DNA of 47,721 bases from Gnetum montanum (taxonomy: Eukaryota > Streptophyta > Gnetopsida > Gnetales > Gnetaceae): contig MNCI01014449.1 of NCBI GenBank assembly GCA_015680685.1, forward strand, positions 411,666 through 459,386. The letters are read 5' to 3'. Under the pieces are notes generated by a model. The model saw only the letters and a list, made by a program, of their open reading frames with translations, was not told where the DNA came from and searched no databases. The position numbers and the translations under genes were made by a program. Positions 33,476-44,580 of the stretch are shown one piece after another; positions within the stretch are counted from its first letter, which is position 1, and each line of letters begins with the position of its first letter.

Positions 33476-35015
33476 AAAAATCAATTTTTCTTAAGGTTAT
33501 TCATGGAAAAAATTGAGTCCCATCAGATGGCTAGAAGATATACATCATGTTGAAAGGGTTCTAAATTGGAGATGATGCTCTAGTTGTGAAAAATAAGCAT
33601 TGAAATTCTTATGATTAAGGAATCTCAGGCTATGAAAGTGTCTGAGGTGTTGATGGAATGAATGAGATAGACAATGGTGTTGTGTCATTAGAATGGATAG
33701 TGTGAATTATATGAGAAGTGTTTATTTCATTTATCAGAATTAGAAGGCTCAAGATGATGTGGAATTGCTTGGTAGCTATAAGATACAATAGTTATACAAG
33801 TGGGTCCTCCCCAAAGCAGGCTCTAGCCCTTAATGCCCTTTTTTAACCACACCTAAAAGTGTCCTTAGGCACTTAAGAAGTTGAATGTAACACATACCTA
33901 TTTAGCAAGACACACATGTTAGTACCACCAAATTGGGAAAATAACTCTATGTTATACAAAATCATAAGTTATGACTATTCAAATAGTGAGATGAGATGGA
34001 CTTAGAAGGGATTGCAAAAATTGAGATGTGAGGTGTCTTACCATAGGCATAATGAATTTTTGTGTTTTATTAGTGGTTAAAGTAATCATTAGCCTTTCTA
34101 TCTAAGATTCAAACAAAGTCTAGATCACATTTTAGTGACATCACATTGTTTCATCTCTTGGAATTACAATCATAAGACTATCAATGTTACAAGGGGTATT
34201 ATCACTTGGCATATTGTCCAAGGAAGTTTGTTAGATCTTGGCACTTTATTTTTATTTTAAAATTTGAAAAATTGCCTACCTTCAAGCATGGGTAACATGT
34301 CTTTTTAGTGAGATCCCCAGAAATTTATTTTGTGCTCTTTTATTATTTAATTATGTCAACCTTTTAAGGTAGCACTTATTTAACTCTTACTTCCATTTTT
34401 TGTTAGATCTACAAGGATATAATACAACCTTAACTACATTATAGAATTCACAATAATAATCCAAAAAGAATCCACACGTTCCCTTGATGTCACATCCTTT
34501 TTATTCCCTCTTGGTTCTTCACTCTTTAATCTAGGCATAATGCTCACAAGTTTATTTTTAGTTTGTATGATGGAAAAGAATGTCATTATGGCCATGGTAA
34601 GAACCTCTTATTAATGGAATGGATGGATGGATGATGTGGGCTCACTATGTAAATAATCAATCTTTTATGACTTGATATCATAAAGAAATCTTCACCTTAT
34701 TGGACTACATCTTCCTTTATTTGAATATATTTTATTAACAATCAAAATTATTTACAAAGGGTTCGAAAACAAAGTATAAAAGAAATGGAAAAGATAGAAA
34801 AAATTATGAAAAAGTATAAAGATTAAAAAGTATTTAAAGAATTGAAAAATGTGAAAGAATATGAAAAATTGAAGAAATGGAAAAGTATAAAAGAATAAGG
34901 AAATGTTAGAGAATGAAAAAATATGGAAAGAATTGTAAAACAAAAAATAGAAAAATCACTTATTAATTCAGAAATCAAAGTAAAGTATCTACCCCACAAC
35001 TGATCTCATGGGCAA
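33476..35015 (-). other. Element B: non-coding 3' region
   Basis: Homologous to the post-pol non-coding regions of A, C and E. It has ACATGTTACCCATGC (about 34290, reversed), GGAGGACCCACTTGT (about 33800, reversed) and an A-rich/T-rich stretch (34750-34970). No ORF is supported. A 63-codon Phe-rich minus ORF at 34752-34943 only reflects the T-rich strand. Confidence 0.65.
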
Positions 35016-35019
35016 GTGT

Positions 35020-35316
35020 TTAGAAAATGCTTCCTAAATCTCCTAGGTCATACACTGTAGGTGGTTCACCTACCATCTTTAGTGATGTAACTTTTCTATC
35101 ATGATATTCTAAATCCTTGTTCTCTTTTCCTTCTAGTGTATGATCATGAGTTATTAATTTTGTTTTTGGGTTCTTAGTTGAAGTCATTTTCTTAGTTTGG
35201 AAATTAATAAGTGTTTTGGATGTTTCCATGGATGTGTTAGATAAATTAAGGTTCTCAGTTAGTGGCCATGAGGTGTCTTTTGATTTTGTGGCCTCTACTC
35301 TTTTGGTTACACACAC
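35020..35316 (-). CDS. Element B: open 98-codon segment replacing pol
   Basis: This hydrophilic, Lys/Thr/Ser-rich segment (MCVTKRVEATKSKDTSWPLT...) lies downstream of the protease, where C and E have RT, RNase H and integrase. It has no similarity to RT that I can see. It stops shortly before the non-coding 3' region. It may be the private C-terminal end of gag-pro in a non-autonomous subfamily, or an internal-deletion scar that happens to be open. Confidence 0.35.
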   Translation of the reverse strand: MCVTKRVEATKSKDTSWPLTENLNLSNTSMETSKTLINFQTKKMTSTKNPKTKLITHDHTLEGKENKDLEYHDRKVTSLKMVGEPPTVYDLGDLGSIF

Positions 35317-35429
35317 TGGTTATTTATTGCTGTTGTTCTGGACTGGAATGGTAACTATGTTGACATTCTAGAGTGTCAATCCACGATTGCACCCTTTACT
35401 TTCAATAGTTATGCATGGAATTCATTGCA

Positions 35430-35790
35430 TGTCTATGGCTCCATGTGCGTCTTCCTTAGAAATCTCAATCAACAAAATCTCTCATGCTTAGCTTAGTGTT
35501 GATTATGCTAAGCCATGCCCTCCACATGATTATTGGAAATTTCTTATCAGCATCTTTTACTTCAATTTCTAGAAAGTCTGTTGGATAGGACCACCCATTA
35601 ACAGTGGTCACTACATCCTCTATTTGCCCCAAAGAAGTGATGATAGATTGATTTGTAAGCTCCAACCTGATGTTTCATTTATTGAATGGTGGTAGGTTTC
35701 ATGCTTGATATGTTTTGCAAGAGATCAAATTCACTCCAAAACTTGAGTCTGACAATGCATTGCATGGTAGATTTCTAGCTACTCATAGAT
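35430..35790 (-). pseudogene. Element B: aspartic protease
   Basis: On the minus strand NALSDSSFGVNLIS (active-site triplet 35741-35749) is followed by RLELTNQSIITSLGQIEDVV, TTVNGWSYPTDFLEIEV and FPIIMWRAWLS. The triplet is D-S-S where aspartic proteases need D-S/T-G. Element E has the same D-S-S. Confidence 0.75.
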
Positions 35791-35999
35791 AAATCAAAGG
35801 AATTCCTGGATCAATTCTCTTTGTAGGAAGTGGTCCTACCTTGATCTATTCTATAACAATTTTAGTAAGCATAAGAGTTTGAATATTTAGACTTGATGAA
35901 GATGGAAGCTTGTTAACATTGAGAAGATTTGTTTTAGGAGAAGATGGTCTTGATGAAGCTCCAATTCTACCAACCTTCTCTAGAATTATCCTAAAGGAA

Positions 36000-38406
36000 G
36001 GATGTTTCTTTGTTTAGTCCTTAGCATTGTTGGTGAGATCCTCCACTTGCATATTTACTACCTTTGCAACTTTTCTCTACTATGGTCATGATTGAAACTC
36101 TCCTTGCATCACAAGTGGTGGGTTTGGTGGTAAAGGATTTGGTTTGGGATTTGGAAAATTAGTTGTTGTGGATGCACATACAAGTCTAAATTGGTCCTTG
36201 GTGGTGTTGATCAATGGTGTTCTAGCGAATAGTACTATGGGGTATGAATAGTCACATTTGCTAGTGAGATAAGGATTAGGTTGTCAATATGAATACTATT
36301 GACATGATAGTGGTATGGCCCATGATTGAGGCTACTACCAGTACTGATAATATTGCTCTTGCAACTGCGGCAAAGCTCCACTATGATAGGACATTAGTTG
36401 AAGGTTCAGTTGGTAGTTACCTTGAGGATAATGTAAAAATTTGGATATTTGCTTATGAAAAAATTTGGGATTAAGTGAGGATGCCTTTGTTTCTTGGAGA
36501 TGCGCCATAACCAAACAACATACCTTAGGGTGTTTGTACTAACACACAATACAACCTTCATCATTTGTAGAGCTGGTATCTAAGACCTCAGCTATTGAAG
36601 CAACTTTGGCTTTACATCTAAGTTCTCTCTTCTTTCTTTTGTCTCTACCTCTTGCAAAGGCTTGCTCTACTCTTTCCTCCACAATCTTTAACTTTATTGT
36701 ACACCTTTCATCAACTAAATCCTACATTTTTGCTACCTATGCTATTACATCAGTAACAGATTTTTGGATTGCATCTCTTTTAGGATTACCTAGTTCAAGG
36801 TTTCTTCCTCGTGGGTATCACACACTCATGCATCTCTCTTTCTTATTGATGGATTCCTATTATACTCTTCAACTAATTCTCTTTTTCTGAGTTCACCTTC
36901 TTCTTTTGCCACTTGATCAATCAATCTTTGAATACGATGGGTGGCCAATTTTGATAATATTTGTTAGGTGTAAACCCCAAGGGTATCTGTAGTTTTACTT
37001 ATTAGCCCATCTATGATGTTCCTCAACCGTTCCTTTGATGAAAATCAGTGGCTTGGGCATTTATGTAACAGTGAATAATATGTGCCCATTATTGCATTAA
37101 GGGTTTCATGAGTCCCTTGTTTCCAGTTCTAGATTTGTTTTTTTAGATTTGACACTCTTAAATAGGTCTAATATTTATCATTAAATATTTCAAGCATGGT
37201 ACTCTAGTGTATGATGGATTCAAGTTCTAGTGACCTATACCAGCTTTCTACTTCCTTTACAAGTGTTTTAGGTAATAGCTTCAATTTTTGCTAATCACTC
37301 TCTATGTTTTGAAGGGCATAGGCATTGTGGAATGCTTGAAGGTGATGTTGTGGATCTACGTTGTAACCACCTTTAAATCAAGGCATATTGTTCATATCTA
37401 GCAATTTGATTCAACTATTTCTTACATGCCTAGTTAGTATGTAGACAACTTCCTAAATATTTATCATGCTTTGGGTTGCCATTAGGTGTTCATCATCATG
37501 ATTGGGTTTGTATTCTTTGTTGTAGTGGTGACCCCTTCTATGCTTCAGCCTCTCTTGATTCTCTCTTTTGTCTATTCTTCTTCTTCATTCATACTCTTCA
37601 TCTTCTAAAACAGAGTACCTTGAATATATGTCATGATGGCCATGAGTTCATCTTCCTTCCCTATCAGATTCCCTATACTTATTTCTTCTTCTATCAAAGT
37701 CCTCCAACAATTATGATGAGGTAGACAATGTGGTAGGAGAATGGTGTTAGTAGGTTTTCCTTTCGTGACTCTTGTATGTCTCTCTATAAGATTTAGTAGG
37801 ATACCTTGGCCTAGAGTCCCACTTGTATCTTGAGTTAGTAACCTCCCTCTTGTGTATCTCTACTAGAGTAGAATGAAGTTGGGCTTTGATATGTTCCTCT
37901 AGTCTAGTGATAGGTGTCTTTGAAGGCTCCTCATGGTTCTGATGGAGTTGTTTTGAAATGAATTGATCAACATCAAGTTCTTCTATGACAATAGAAGTGT
38001 TAGTCTACTTCCCTTTGCTATGTATATGGTTGATCTCCATGGTAGCATCTCTTCTCATCTACTCCTTTGTGGGTTCATAGGGTTTGTTCATGTGTTGAGT
38101 CACATGATACCCTTACTAAATGTGGTTCAACTGCATCCCCTTTAGAGTAGTTGGTAGCATGTTTAATGCTACACATTTTGCAGGTAAGACTATGTTGCCC
38201 TGTATGTCTCTCCACCTCATTTGCTTGTCCTGATGGAAGATGAAAGTAAAGTCTAAATGATACAGATTAGTGTGAGCATAAGTGATTCGTGTTTGCATTG
38301 GCATCCCCCATTCAGCTTCATCAACAATTCTATCACCGCTTCTTATTATCTCCTTGACAAGTGATGGTTGATCATTATGTGAATACATGTCATAGTTCTT
38401 AGACAA
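36000..38406 (-). pseudogene. Element B: gag
   Basis: The start is ATG 38406 (MSKNYDMYSHNDQPSLVKEI). TRITYAHTNLYHLDFTFIFH (38270-38330) aligns with gag of C and E. The gag core FKGGYNVDPQHHLQAFHNAY (about 37330-37385), ESWYRSLELESI and AKEEGELRKRE (about 36870-36910) follow in order. Then comes a Lys-rich, Cys-containing stretch (36530-36660) and a Pro/Asn-rich tail. It is broken by many stops. It also differs from C by indels, so B and C are different subfamilies. Confidence 0.75.
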
Positions 38407-38493
38407 TTTGAGTTAAGAGTATGCTTTACTTATAGTTGTTAGATTTGACTTTAACTTTCAAATACAACGAACTTTGAAAAATTAATTACTTAG
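38407..38493 (-). other. Element B: leader remnant
   Basis: This is the untranslated leader upstream of B gag on the minus strand. It is only 87 bp before it meets the plus-strand LTR of D. B's own primer-binding site and 5' LTR are not in the window. Confidence 0.5.
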
Positions 38494-39369
38494 TGATGAG
38501 TCATGATTATGTCAACTTTGATATTGGATATCCAATATCAGATACACGATATCGGGTCCCAAGAAGTGATGTAAGATATCTGATATTATCTCTTCCATGC
38601 TAGCCTATAAATACAACACTTGGGTGCATGGTTGGGATATAGTTTTAGTTTCAGTTTTCAATTAGCTTCTTTGTAGATTATTGATTTTCAGTCCTATTAT
38701 TTCCCAGTGCATGCCTTCAGTGTGATTTTTGTAATTGTATAACATTCTTATTTGAGTGTGACGTACTTGAACATGTTACATGACCAGAAATAAAGATCAA
38801 GATTACCCCCATCATTACAACATCCACTTAGGTTTATTATTATTTTAATTATTTAAATGTTTAATTATTTATTATTTTCCCTAGTTAATATTTCCATTTA
38901 TTGCCCTTTACAATTCATGTCATTAAATGAAATGAGTATAGCTAATCACGAGCACTTAAGTGTAAGTACTTGGTAACCCAGTAGTGTATTGCTTGGCAAG
39001 CCCAGTAACATACGCTTGGCAATCCCAGCAGTAGTTATATGAAGTCCAAGGTGTCTATGAACAATTGAGGATAGATACTCATCGCACATAGGCTAATTTA
39101 GTTCCTATTTTCCATTGTTTGTTAGCTTAATTAATTAATCTCTTTATCGTCATTAGGAGTAGCATAGGGTTAGATGACATCATATGCCTCACTTTGGACT
39201 AAACCATATGTGACAAAGTTACCACTAGTCCAAGTGGAAAGATAGTGAGCTATGGTTAGAGCATAATGGTTTAGATGTACAGCTAGTCCGATCCATAAAA
39301 TTCGACTAGATCATGCATGAACACTTGTGATTTGTATGGTTGCACGTAGGGGTACCTCGTCGCTCATCA
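38494..39369 (+). mobile_element. Element D: 5' LTR (876 bp)
   Basis: It begins TGATGAGTCATG and ends CGCTCATCA. A perfect 22-bp palindrome with a GATATC core lies at 38519-38540 (half TGATATTGGAT), with more GATATC at 38548 and 38575. The TATA box TATAAATA is at 38606-38613. U5 has three repeats of the TTGGYAA.CCCAG type (38968-38985, 38991-39009, 39014-39032). A primer-binding site follows directly. Confidence 0.9.
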
Positions 39370-39370
39370 T

Positions 39371-39388
39371 TGGAACCATTGCCAAGGA
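39371..39388 (+). other. Element D: primer-binding site
   Basis: TGGAACCATTGCCAAGGA matches 13 of 18 bases of the tRNA-Asp complement. It lies one base after the LTR. Confidence 0.8.
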
Positions 39389-39494
39389 TGGTGCTAGTTA
39401 TCTAGATTAGTTATATTATACACTATCACTGTAAACACATTCATGATCAATCTTTTAGAAAATATTAAATCACACACACCATAAACCAACAACA

Positions 39495-39868
39495 ATGTCT
39501 CTTTCACAAGGAAGGGATAATACATTGTATAGAAAAAACATTCATTGGAGAACTAATGAGATATATGGTGAAGAAGATTGGAATGACCAACCTTATGCAA
39601 GGGTTTCATATGTTCATGATGACCATGATGACACTCACAGACTACATTCATCTAAGGCAGACAACCTTGGAGGAGATGAAGCAAGTCTTGTACCAAGGAA
39701 GGCCTCAAGACCTAGGACCTCCTCGCAATATAGAAAGAATAAATAAAGGGACCCTAGGGAACATCATAGAAGCCATGTCAATCCTTCCAATTCCTCATCT
39801 TCTTCTTCCCAATCAACATCTAGTTCTAACAAAGATGAACGTAGGTATGGAGATAAAGCTTCACTATA
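39495..39868 (+). pseudogene. Element D: gag N-terminal fragment
   Basis: The start ATG 39495 (MSLSQGRDNTLYRKNIHWRT) is followed by GEEDWNDQPYARVSYVH, which aligns with B gag (DEAEWGMPMQTRITYAH). After a stop, the Ser-rich linker NPSNSSSSSSQSTSSSNKDE is recognisable. The sequence then changes abruptly into the LTR of E at about 39869. Most of gag and all of pol are missing. Confidence 0.65.
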
Positions 39869-40393
39869 GGATTGAAATAACTTATTTATTGCATTTAATG
39901 TTATTTATAAAAATTAAATTCTTTCGTTAGTTAATTGATGTTGATTTTATTAATTTGTTAATTTTCACAAGTAAGCACACTCAGTAAGACCACTTCAAGC
40001 ATACGTGGAACACTTGGTAACCTAGTAACGACTAGCGTTTGGTAATCCCAATAGTGTTACACTAGTTCAAGATGTGTACGGAGAGTGGGAACAGATGTTG
40101 GTGTTAGGACTAGTTAGAACCTAGCAGATTAGTTAAATTAAATTAGTTACTTAATTATTTCACTTCTTCCTTTTAGCACCAAGACATAAACATAAAAAAT
40201 ATAAAAATCATATACCTCAAGTTTACTTAACCATATAATCGTGCCATATGAGTAAGCTTGAAAAGACAACGATCGCCTAACCCATCCTTGTTCTGTGAAG
40301 GTGCATAAGCACTTAGTCCTTGGAGTTCTATTGGATCACATGTAACACTCATATTCATATGGTTGAGCATAGGGGGTACCTCGCCACTCATCA
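39869..40393 (+). mobile_element. Element E: partial LTR (R/U5 part)
   Basis: It corresponds to the 3' part of the other LTRs: TTATTTATTGCATTTAATG (as in A at 6240), the TTGGTAACC repeats (near 40015-40045), the ATAAAAATCATATACCTCAA block, and the end CCACTCATCA. The U3 part with TATA is missing, because D sequence joins here. Confidence 0.8.
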
Positions 40394-40394
40394 T

Positions 40395-40412
40395 TAGCGC
40401 CGTTACCAGGGA
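40395..40412 (+). other. Element E: primer-binding site
   Basis: TAGCGCCGTTACCAGGGA matches 15 of 18 bases of the plant tRNA-Asp complement, the best-preserved primer site in the window. All three differences are G to A. Confidence 0.88.
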
Positions 40413-40526
40413 CTTTGTTGTTTGTGCGCTAATTAGAACTTAGGAATCTTCCCATCATTGGAACAAACCCTTAGGGTTAGTTATGAAAAAAAATATAATA
40501 ATACATTGCACACTGAATAATTAATC

Positions 40527-42650
40527 ATGCCTCTTTCTTCCTATGAAAGTGCTTCACTGCCTAGGTCTGACACAATGAATAGTCGGAGGCATAGTACACA
40601 TGATGATCTGCTAGTGCCCCAACAGTTTTTCTTGGTATACGCTCATCTTGATGAGTATGTACTAGACTTTACCTTTATTCTCCACCAAGATGAACAGTTG
40701 CAATGGCGTGATTTAAAGGGTAACATAGTGTTACCATCCAATCTCTCAATCCCAAGCATGCTTCTTCGTGCTCTCACACGAATTGGTATTCAGCACCTAG
40801 AATTGGAGTATGTTGTGCATGAATAAGATTCGAGAGATTATAGATCCATGGAGGCACAATGTCAAAGGGACTTGCAACAAAGAGACATTATAAATCTATG
40901 AAGGGGAAGTGGTCTTAGGATGTCCCATATGTCCTAAGTGAAAATGAGGATGGTGAACCTACCTTGGGAGGTCTTCCACAAAATGATGTTCCTCTCGTTG
41001 ACTTTGGTCAAGGGGTTGTGTATCAGAATATTCACTCAACTATCCATAACCTAGATTCTGGTACCGATGGACACAAATGGTCCGAAAAAGAGACACGAAC
41101 GCATGACAAATATGGACATTTTAATCGTAACCACGACTGAGGCTGCAACCACTGAAGTGAAGGTAGCAGGCACTATCATGGTGCCAATCCTCCTTTCTCT
41201 TCACCTTCATCATCTCCTACCCCCTCTTCTTTGGGATCTGAATGTAGTCGCAAAGAAAAGGATCATGAGGACAATGGTAAGAGAAATAGAGATCATAGAT
41301 GAAACAGTTGAGAAAGGGGACGAGGGCATTATAGAGAAACACATCATGAAAGGAGGGAGAGTAGGAAATAGCATAGGCATCATAGATTCCATAGAGAATA
41401 TGATCACGATGAACCCCTACTCGCTACCTAAAGTATGCTAGATATAATCGAGGTTGTTAGGATTCCAACAAGGCACCAAAAGGCTAGTAGGATTAAAAGA
41501 TTAGGCATTAATAATATCCCACAATTTGAAGGGGGATACAACACTAATCCTCAAAATCATCTACAAGTGTCCTATGACATATGTGCCTTGCAAAATATAG
41601 AAAATGAGTGGCAAAAACTAAATTTTTTTTTATGAACATTAATCAAAGAAGCAGAAAGCTTGTACTAGTCCTTACAACCGAAATCCATTCATCAATGGAG
41701 TACCATGTTAGAGTTATTCAATGATAAGTATCAAACGTACTCCTGAGTGTCCAACCTGCAAAAGCAAATCCAAGGATGGAAACAAGGATGACACAAACCC
41801 TTGGATGTTGCCATGGGCCNTACCTTTGCCGATACATCTGATATGAACTTTTGAATGGACAAATTTTTCCTATTCACTATCTCTTCAAGTGGTGACTCTT
41901 CTTCATCCTCACAAAATCTAACTTTCTTCTTTAGGAGGGAAGGGTATCTATTGTATTCCTCCACACTTTCTCTTTTTCTTAACTCACCTTCCTCCTTGGC
42001 AACTTGCTACAACAATCTTTGTATTTGATGGGCTTTGAGCTCAGATAGCCTTCCTTGGGCATAAGTCCCAAGGGTTCTTCGCGTTTTGTGCCTAAGCCCA
42101 TCTACGAGATGGCGTAGTTGTTTCCTTTGTGAGTATCCATGGCCAGGGCAACGATGTAATAATGCATAATATNTATGCCAATATGACCATCCTAAGGGAT
42201 GTCGCCCAGTATTCTCACATCTAAAGGAGTCTGGGGTGTATGCACTAAATCCACGATTAAATAGATAGTAGGAACCCAGAAGGTTATCTTATCCTCAAGG
42301 TAACCCAAGGTAGTTCCACCAATATTTGATGTATTATTTGAGTGGAGCTCCACCACAATTAAGTGAACAATATCAATAATGGCAACACCAACAATTGTGG
42401 GGAATGCCACCACCACGTCAATAGTACCCTTACCATCAACTTGACCCATAAGGGTATTATGTGCAATAGCCAATCTCTCCACGTGACTCTACTAGTCACA
42501 TCACTCCTCAACCTCACTACTAAGTCCATGAGTACTATAGAACTCTTTCTCCTAGGAGAGATGTTCCACAAATGTACTATTCTTCTCATCCAACTGCACC
42601 TCTTCCACCCTTAGCTCCATTACCACTTGCTCCAGCTGTGCAGGGTGAGC
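40527..42650 (+). pseudogene. Element E: gag, with an inverted segment
   Basis: The start is ATG 40527 (MPLSSYESASLPRSDTMNSR). The first 99 codons are open, including LDFTFILHQDEQLQWRDLKG. After frameshifts come a charged linker (41067-41441) and the gag core FEGGYNTNPQNHLQVSYDIC (41530-41590). At 41821-42172 the gag sequence runs on the minus strand (KVRFCEDEEESPLEEIVN), bracketed by single N bases at 41820 and 42173. Compared with C, about 70 codons before the Cys/His patch are missing at the right N. Confidence 0.8.
41821..42172 (-). other. Inverted 352-bp piece of E gag between two N bases
   Basis: Reversing this block restores the gag order seen in C. At its left join the sequence continues smoothly from HKPLDVAMG to YYALLHRCPGHGYSQRK. 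The inversion ends coincide exactly with the two N's, so a wrongly oriented contig is the simplest explanation. Confidence 0.8.
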
Positions 42651-42849
42651 TCCTTGCCTAGCTGTAGCAATGTAACACTACAAAGGTTGTCAACCCTCAA
42701 CCTACTATTGGTTCAAATAACCACACAAAGAAGAGACCTTTTTTTAGAACCAACAGTCCAACTAAGTTCTTACAACCACAAGAGGCTAATCCTCCAAATG
42801 CCTCACCATTATTTGAATCTTTGGAGCTTTCTTCAAACCAAAGACCACA

Positions 42850-43471
42850 CTTAACACACATGGTCATGTTGACTCATGCCATTACCGATTGTATTAAAGT
42901 TGGCCATCTTCCTAGGAAATTCTTTGATCCTAGGAGTCCTCTTATATATTTACAAATAGCTGGGAATGAGCTATGCAAAGCTCTTTTGGATTCAAGTTTT
43001 GGTGTCAACTTAATCTCTCAAGAAATGTATAAGGCCTGGAACCTGCCTCTACTAAAAAAGAGTAACATTCGTTTAGAGCTGGCTGACCATTCCATCACTA
43101 TCTTATTAGGACTAGTGGAGGACATTGTCACCACTACTTGTGGATGGTTGTATCTAGCCAATTTCCTAGCGATTCAAGTCAACAACTGCAAGGGGGACTT
43201 CCCAATCATTATGGGAAGAGCATGGCTAAGCATAATTGATGCACACCTAGAAATACGTGATCTTTCCCTAGAAATATTGAAGGAAAATATGTTTAAAAAG
43301 ATCAAGAAGAAGAAAGTTCCATGCATCGCATACAGTGACATAGGGTGCAACTGCGTGCAAAAAGCTTGGTTTGGACAATGTTTAACATTGCTTGCATGCA
43401 ACCAATGTGCAAAAATAACTAACATACAAAGATGCTTGTATGCAGCAGCCACAAGACAAGAAGGCACCTAA
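42850..43471 (+). pseudogene. Element E: aspartic protease (open segment)
   Basis: An open frame of 216 codons from 42821 contains CKALLDSSFGVNLISQEMYK (D-S-S at 42989-42997 where D-S/T-G is expected), IRLELADHSITILLGLVEDI, WLYLANFLAIQV and FPIIMGRAWLSIID. The replaced Gly makes activity doubtful, though the frame is unbroken. It ends at TAA after RQEGT. Confidence 0.8.
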
Positions 43472-43599
43472 TGGCTAATAGCTAACCAAGAGAGCAACTC
43501 AACTATATGCATGGAACCAATTGAGAGCTTAACTTGCACCTACATCGATAGCATAGACACATTAGAGCAATTCCAACTTCCAATTCCTAACATCAAAAA

Positions 43600-44580
43600 T
43601 ATCAACTAGGGGAAGTTGGAAATCCCTAATGAGCTCAAGCAAGAGCCCCTTGAGTTAAAACCATTGCCCACCAATATGGAGTATACATTCTCAAAAATGG
43701 AAAACCAGTAATCATTAATGCTAAGCTCGCTCCTCAACAAAAAGAAAGACTGCTAAATATGGTAAAAAAATGGTTGAAAGCCTTTGCTTGGTCATATCCT
43801 GAATTAACTAGAATATATTCTAGGATATTCCAACATAGAATTTACACTAACCCCTCCATGAAGCCTCAACAATAACTATAGAGGCGATTGAACCCAAAGC
43901 TTAAGCAGGTGGTTAAGGAAGAAATTGAATAGCTTCTAAAAGCTAGGTTCATCTACCCCATTACTGACAGTGAATGGGTCAGTCCCTTAGTCATTTATCT
44001 TAAAAGGGGAGGTAAATGGAGGGTGTGTATAGACTTTAGGCTACTAAACACGGTAACATTCAAAGACCACTTTCCATTGCCAATCGTCGACCAAGTCTTA
44101 GACACCATTGCAGGGCATTGCTACTATATTTTTCTGGATGGTTACAATGGATATAATCAAATTTAGATAGCACCAGAAGACCAAGCCAAGACCACATTCA
44201 CAAGTCCTTGGGGGACTTTTGCATATAGGCATATGTCGTTTGGCTTGTGCAATGCCCCAGCAATGTTTGGTTCTAAGTATCTTTCAGCAACAAATAGGGA
44301 ATGGTGTGGAGGTTTTCATGGATGATTTCTCCACCTATGGAGTAGACTTTGAGCAAGCATTGGATCGATTAGAGCAAGTATTAAAATAATGTGTAGAAAC
44401 GAACTTAAGGCTCAATTGGAAAAAAACCCATTTAATGATCCAAGAAGGCATTGTGTTAGGGCATAAGATTTTACAAACAGGGATAGAGGTAGATCTTGAA
44501 AAGATTAAGGTTATCCAAGGAATCACTTGTCAACCTAAAACTATAAAACATATCTAGTCATTCCTTGGACATACTGGTTA
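43600..44580 (+). pseudogene. Element E: reverse transcriptase
   Basis: Readable motifs are LKRGGKWRVCIDFRLLNTV (about 44005), FKDHFPLPIVDQVLDTIAGH, FLDGYNGYNQI, FTSPWGTFAYRHMSFGLCNA and VEVFMDDFSTYG (FMDD 44315-44326). Then follow LRLNWKKTHLMIQEGIVLGH and SFLGHTGYYG. Stops such as TAG in the motif-A region and at 44557 sit at Gln/Trp positions of relatives. A frameshift lies near 44275. Confidence 0.85.

Noticed and set aside
34752-34943. Phe-rich, membrane-like minus-strand ORF
   Set aside because: It is produced by the T-rich strand of the conserved non-coding region. Similar hydrophobic frames appear wherever that T-rich stretch occurs (960-1140, 46565-46690).
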